A stretch of DNA of 64,000 bases from Poseidonibacter lekithochrous. GTDB lineage: Bacteria > Campylobacterota > Campylobacteria > Campylobacterales > Arcobacteraceae. Positions 60,892 to 64,000 of the stretch are shown here, in pieces. The stretch covers positions 3,100,001 to 3,164,000 of the forward strand of contig NZ_CP054052.1 in the NCBI RefSeq assembly GCF_013283835.1, in the 5' to 3' direction. The notes under the pieces are model-generated. The model was not told the DNA's origin, ran no database searches, and was given only the letters and a program-made list of their open reading frames with translations. Within the stretch, counting starts at the first letter, position 1. Each line of letters begins with the position of its first letter. Both the position numbers and the translations under genes were made by a program.

Positions 60892-62850
60892 ATGCAAGGA
60901 AATAAAAATTTTACTTTTTGGATTATCTTCCTCCCCATTCTATCCATCATATTAACCTCATCAATACTAACTTATAAATTTATATCCTATGAAAAACATG
61001 AAGCCCAAGAAGAGGCTATTAAACTTGAAAAAAGATTTACCCAAAATATAAAAAAAAGAATTCAAAATAGAATCAATAGAGTAATAAACCTAATTGAAAC
61101 AAAAATTCAAATTACTAAAGATGAAGAAAAGAAAAATGTCAAAAATATAATCCATATTGGTTATAAAACAATAGAAGAAACATATCTATCAAATAAACAT
61201 CTACCTTATGATGAAATAATTAAAATAATTAGACAAAGACTAAAAAACCTAAAGTTTTACAGTAATGAAAGTGGATACTTTTTTATACTAAATTTAAATG
61301 ACTTAGTTCTAATGCATCCACAAAAGTCAGAACAAAATAAAGTAGTTACAAATCTTCAAGATAAAAAAGGCAAATACTTTATTCAAAGTTTTAGAAATAT
61401 TGCTAATTCCAAAACGGGAGAAGGCTTTGATACTTGGTATTGGAAAAAACCAAACACAAGTAAAATAGCAGAAAAGATAGGTTATATAAAAGTATTTAAA
61501 CCTCTTAATTTATATATTGGTACTGCTAAATATAAAGAAGATATTGATAATAAAATCAAAATGGATGCTTTAAAATTAATTAATATTATTAAATATGACA
61601 AAGATGAATATGTATTTGTTATAAATAAAAAGGGAACAACTCTTGCTCATATAAATAAAAACTTTATAAATACTCCTATTTCAAAACTTACAGAAATAGA
61701 ACAAACAATCATAAATAATATTCTAAAAAAAGCAGAAAAAAAAGAAGGTAACTTTATAGAGTATATACCTACTAGCCATAACATAAATAAAAATCTATCA
61801 AAAAAGATATCTTTCGTAAAAACAATTCCTAGTTTAGACTGGATAGTGGGAACTGGTCAATATACAACTACTTTACAACTTGAACTTGAAAAAAGGAAAA
61901 AAGAGCTAACTCAAGAATTAACTCACACAACAAATGATATTTTAATTATCTCAATTGTAATAACTATGGTTCTAATTATAATACTTACTTCTATTTCAAG
62001 AAATCTACAATCTAAATTACGTGATTATGAATATCAACTAGCAAATAAAAATCAAAGTTTAAAAGAATTAAATGAAAGCTTAGAAGAAAAGGTAAAAAAA
62101 CAATTAATAAAAACACGTGAAAAAGAAGAGTTACTGCATCAACAATCAAAACTAGCAGCTATGGGAGAGATGATTGGAAATATTGCTCATCAATGGAGAC
62201 AACCCCTGTCAACTATCTCTACAGCAGCATCTGGAATGAAGATGCAGAATGAAATGAATCTATTAACAGAAAAAGAGATGAACCGTTCTCTTGATGCAAT
62301 TGTATTTAATACAAAAGCCTTATCTCAAACAATTGAAGACTTTAGAGGTTTCTTTAAAAAAGACAAAGAAAAAAGTTTATTTAGAATTGATAAGACTATA
62401 GAGAAAGTAATTTTATTACTCTCTGCTAGTTTAACAAATAAAGAAATTACTATTGTAAAAAACTTATCAGATGATGAAATATTTAATCTAGGAAATGAAT
62501 TAATGCAAGCCCTATTAAATATAATTAATAATGCTAAAGATGCCTTATTGGTAAATGAGATTGAAAATAAGTATATCTTTATTACAACATCACTAAAAGA
62601 TGACAAACTACATATAGAAATTAAAGATAATGCAGGAGGGATTCCTCTTGAGATAATGCATAAAGTCTTTGAACCTTACTTTACTACAAAGTTTAAATCA
62701 CAAGGTACAGGAATTGGTTTATATATGTCAAGAACTATTATTGTAAATCATATGAAAGGTAAAATTGAAGTATCTAACTCTACTTTTACTTATAAGGGAG
62801 AAAAGTATGAAGGGGCATGTTTCGATATTATTCTAGATAAAAAGAGTTAA
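60892..62850 (+). CDS. Double-Cache sensor histidine kinase
   Basis: A 652-residue kinase. Helix 1 (9-31) and helix 2 (350-368) enclose an extracytoplasmic region with two similar Cache units: NESGYFFILNLNDLVLMHP (about 125-143) and KDEYVFVINKKGTTLAHI (about 237-254). Small acids or amines are common ligands of such domains. A coiled coil and the His box IAHQWRQPL (His433) follow, then an ATPase domain (DNAGGIPLEIM, GTGIGLYMSR). No response regulator adjoins. It starts 23 bases after the TolC-like gene and may share its transcript. Confidence 0.92.
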   Translation: MQGNKNFTFWIIFLPILSIILTSSILTYKFISYEKHEAQEEAIKLEKRFTQNIKKRIQNRINRVINLIETKIQITKDEEKKNVKNIIHIGYKTIEETYLSNKHLPYDEIIKIIRQRLKNLKFYSNESGYFFILNLNDLVLMHPQKSEQNKVVTNLQDKKGKYFIQSFRNIANSKTGEGFDTWYWKKPNTSKIAEKIGYIKVFKPLNLYIGTAKYKEDIDNKIKMDALKLINIIKYDKDEYVFVINKKGTTLAHINKNFINTPISKLTEIEQTIINNILKKAEKKEGNFIEYIPTSHNINKNLSKKISFVKTIPSLDWIVGTGQYTTTLQLELEKRKKELTQELTHTTNDILIISIVITMVLIIILTSISRNLQSKLRDYEYQLANKNQSLKELNESLEEKVKKQLIKTREKEELLHQQSKLAAMGEMIGNIAHQWRQPLSTISTAASGMKMQNEMNLLTEKEMNRSLDAIVFNTKALSQTIEDFRGFFKKDKEKSLFRIDKTIEKVILLLSASLTNKEITIVKNLSDDEIFNLGNELMQALLNIINNAKDALLVNEIENKYIFITTSLKDDKLHIEIKDNAGGIPLEIMHKVFEPYFTTKFKSQGTGIGLYMSRTIIVNHMKGKIEVSNSTFTYKGEKYEGACFDIILDKKS

Positions 62851-62862
62851 ACTCTTTTTATA
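62836..62862. terminator. Bidirectional terminator
   Basis: AAAAAGAG and CTCTTTTT pair around a 5-base loop, with A-rich and T-rich flanks, between the Cache kinase and the convergent pyruvate kinase. Confidence 0.75.
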
Positions 62863-64000
62863 CTATTTTTTTGGAAGATTTAAATAATACTCTATCTCTG
62901 ATGGAGTTAAAATTTTAATTGTATTTGTACTTCCTGGCATACCTACAGGATAACCTACTGTTGCTACATAAGTTTCTGTTTTATCTAATGCACCTTTATC
63001 ATCTAATTGTTTTAACATCTTTTGGAACATTCTAGAGGCTTGAGCTTCTTTAATAGTACCAATTGGAGTTACACCCCATACTGAAGTTAAAGCACTTAAG
63101 ATTTTCTTTTTATGTGTAAAGGCTAAAATTGGAGTTCTTGGTCTATATCTAGACATTTTAATAGCTGATTTTCCAGAACTTGTTAAGGCTAAAATACCTT
63201 TTGCTCCTAAGTCATCTGCTAGTCTAGTTACTGTTGCTTGAATTACATCGAAATGATCAAGATAATCTAATTTGTCTTGTTTATCAAAACTATAAATATC
63301 TTCTGTTCTTGAGATAATATTACTCATTGTATCTACAACATTTACAGGATCTTCACCAACTGCACTCTCCTCAGAAAGCATAACAACATCAGTACCATCT
63401 AATACTGCATTTGCAACATCAGAGATTTCTGCTCTTGTAGCTCTTTCATTGTGAGTCATTGATAAAAGCATTTGTGTTGCTGTAATTACAGGCATACCTT
63501 TTATATTTGCTTTTTTAATTAACATTTTTTGAATTGTTGGTACATCATAATATGGAACTTCAATACCAAGGTCACCCCTTGCTACCATTAAACCATCACT
63601 ATGTTCAACAATATCATCGATATTCTCAACTGCATCAAACTTCTCAATTTTTGCAATTAATTTACCTTTATATCCATTAAGAAGTTTTCTTGCTCTTTTC
63701 ATATCGTTTCCATTTTGAACAAATGAAATAGCAAAATAATCTACTTGGTTCTCAACACCCCAAGCAATATCTTCTTCATCTTTTTTTGTAATTACATTAA
63801 TGTCAATTACAGTATTAGGGAAGTTTACACCTTTTCTTGAAGATAAGATTCCATGATTTTCAATTCTTGCTTTTACTTCATCATCTGTTTCGATAACTTT
63901 AGCTCTAATTGTTCCATCATATAAATAGATAAATTCACCAACTTGAACTTTATCTAGAATACCTGGGTAATTAATAGAAACAACATATTTTTTATCTGCT
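62863..64000 (-). CDS. pyk: Pyruvate kinase (partial, 5' end outside the window)
   Basis: Converts phosphoenolpyruvate and ADP to pyruvate and ATP. The reading frame is open from the right edge to the stop at 62863. The first internal ATG, in NDMKRARKLL, is not the real start, because upstream codons continue the homology: YLYDGTIRAKV, GVNFPNTVID, then DEEDIAWGVENQVDYFAISF. Later the catalytic region IAKIEKFDAVENIDDIV, GLMVARGDLGIEVP, TATQMLLSM and SEESAVGEDPV follow. At least 379 residues are present. Confidence 0.95.
   Translation of the reverse strand, partial: ADKKYVVSINYPGILDKVQVGEFIYLYDGTIRAKVIETDDEVKARIENHGILSSRKGVNFPNTVIDINVITKKDEEDIAWGVENQVDYFAISFVQNGNDMKRARKLLNGYKGKLIAKIEKFDAVENIDDIVEHSDGLMVARGDLGIEVPYYDVPTIQKMLIKKANIKGMPVITATQMLLSMTHNERATRAEISDVANAVLDGTDVVMLSEESAVGEDPVNVVDTMSNIISRTEDIYSFDKQDKLDYLDHFDVIQATVTRLADDLGAKGILALTSSGKSAIKMSRYRPRTPILAFTHKKKILSALTSVWGVTPIGTIKEAQASRMFQKMLKQLDDKGALDKTETYVATVGYPVGMPGSTNTIKILTPSEIEYYLNLPKK

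Noticed and set aside
1-64000. tRNA genes, CRISPR arrays, insertion sequences or prophage
   Set aside because: No cloverleaf, repeat-spacer array, transposase or integrase was found on either strand by reading; codon use looks even throughout.

Overview
The window looks like a chromosomal stretch from a member of the Campylobacterota, most likely the Arcobacteraceae. Base composition is very AT-rich, and Arg is written mostly as AGA. The divergent ahpC/fdxA pair resembles the Campylobacter arrangement. Four sensor kinases carry the His-box HQWRQPL that is common in this lineage, and a Cj0069-family gene is present. No tRNA, rRNA, CRISPR array, insertion sequence or prophage was seen. Most genes are housekeeping, with several lineage-specific sensory and transport modules between them.

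Layout. 0-4.2 kb: glycosyltransferase; ArsR regulator with a methyltransferase and a divergent monooxygenase-like gene; folA-thyA. 4.2-9.9 kb: iron/siderophore uptake cluster (Fur-like box, AraC/PchR-type regulator, 21-bp spaced direct repeats, TonB-dependent receptor, DUF3649-like, PepSY and small accessory proteins). 9.9-17.3 kb: recQ, a membrane protein of unknown role, then a TetR-controlled operon (EamA transporter, tautomerase, 2-hydroxyacid dehydrogenase). 17.3-23.7 kb: methylcitrate cycle prpB-prpC-acnD-prpF with a divergent, unfamiliar HTH regulator and structured intercistronic RNA. 23.7-28.0 kb: GGDEF/GAF protein and, convergent with it, a two-gene LuxP/LuxQ-like autoinducer-2 receptor. 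28-33.7 kb: cysteine hydrolase, hemC, a Dsb-like protein, dnaX and murI. 33.7-40.5 kb: UDG-like protein, cytosolic sensor kinase, metNIQ, rho and ahpC. 40.8-44.2 kb: fdxA, ndk, a DUF177 protein, rpmF, plsX and fabH. 44.3-56 kb: a two-component pair, yceI, azlCD, an SspB-like protein, a LapG-like protease, pabC-like, a hydrolase, a Cj0069-family protein, an orphan regulator, a second cysteine hydrolase, pabB and pyrB. 56-64 kb: cti, argD, a TolC-like protein, a double-Cache kinase and pyruvate kinase running off the right edge.

Two observations stand out. First, genes at 24785-27998 encode a periplasmic protein that keeps almost every AI-2 contact residue of Vibrio LuxP, translationally coupled to a kinase whose periplasmic domain resembles LuxQ but whose cytoplasmic half is of the local Campylobacterota type and has no receiver domain. 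Second, dnaX ends in frame only three codons after a CCC-CGA sequence preceded by a Shine-Dalgarno-like AAGGA. The +1 frame then stays open for 93 codons and encodes what looks like the normal DnaX C-terminus, so this is either a programmed +1 frameshift or a sequence indel.

The genes also join up functionally. folA, thyA, pabB and a pabC-like gene serve folate. plsX-fabH and cti serve lipids. prpBC-acnD-prpF serves propionate. The ahpC, fdxA and receptor regions carry Fur/PerR-like sites linking them to iron and oxidative stress. Domain calls and residue numbers were made by eye; no database search was run.
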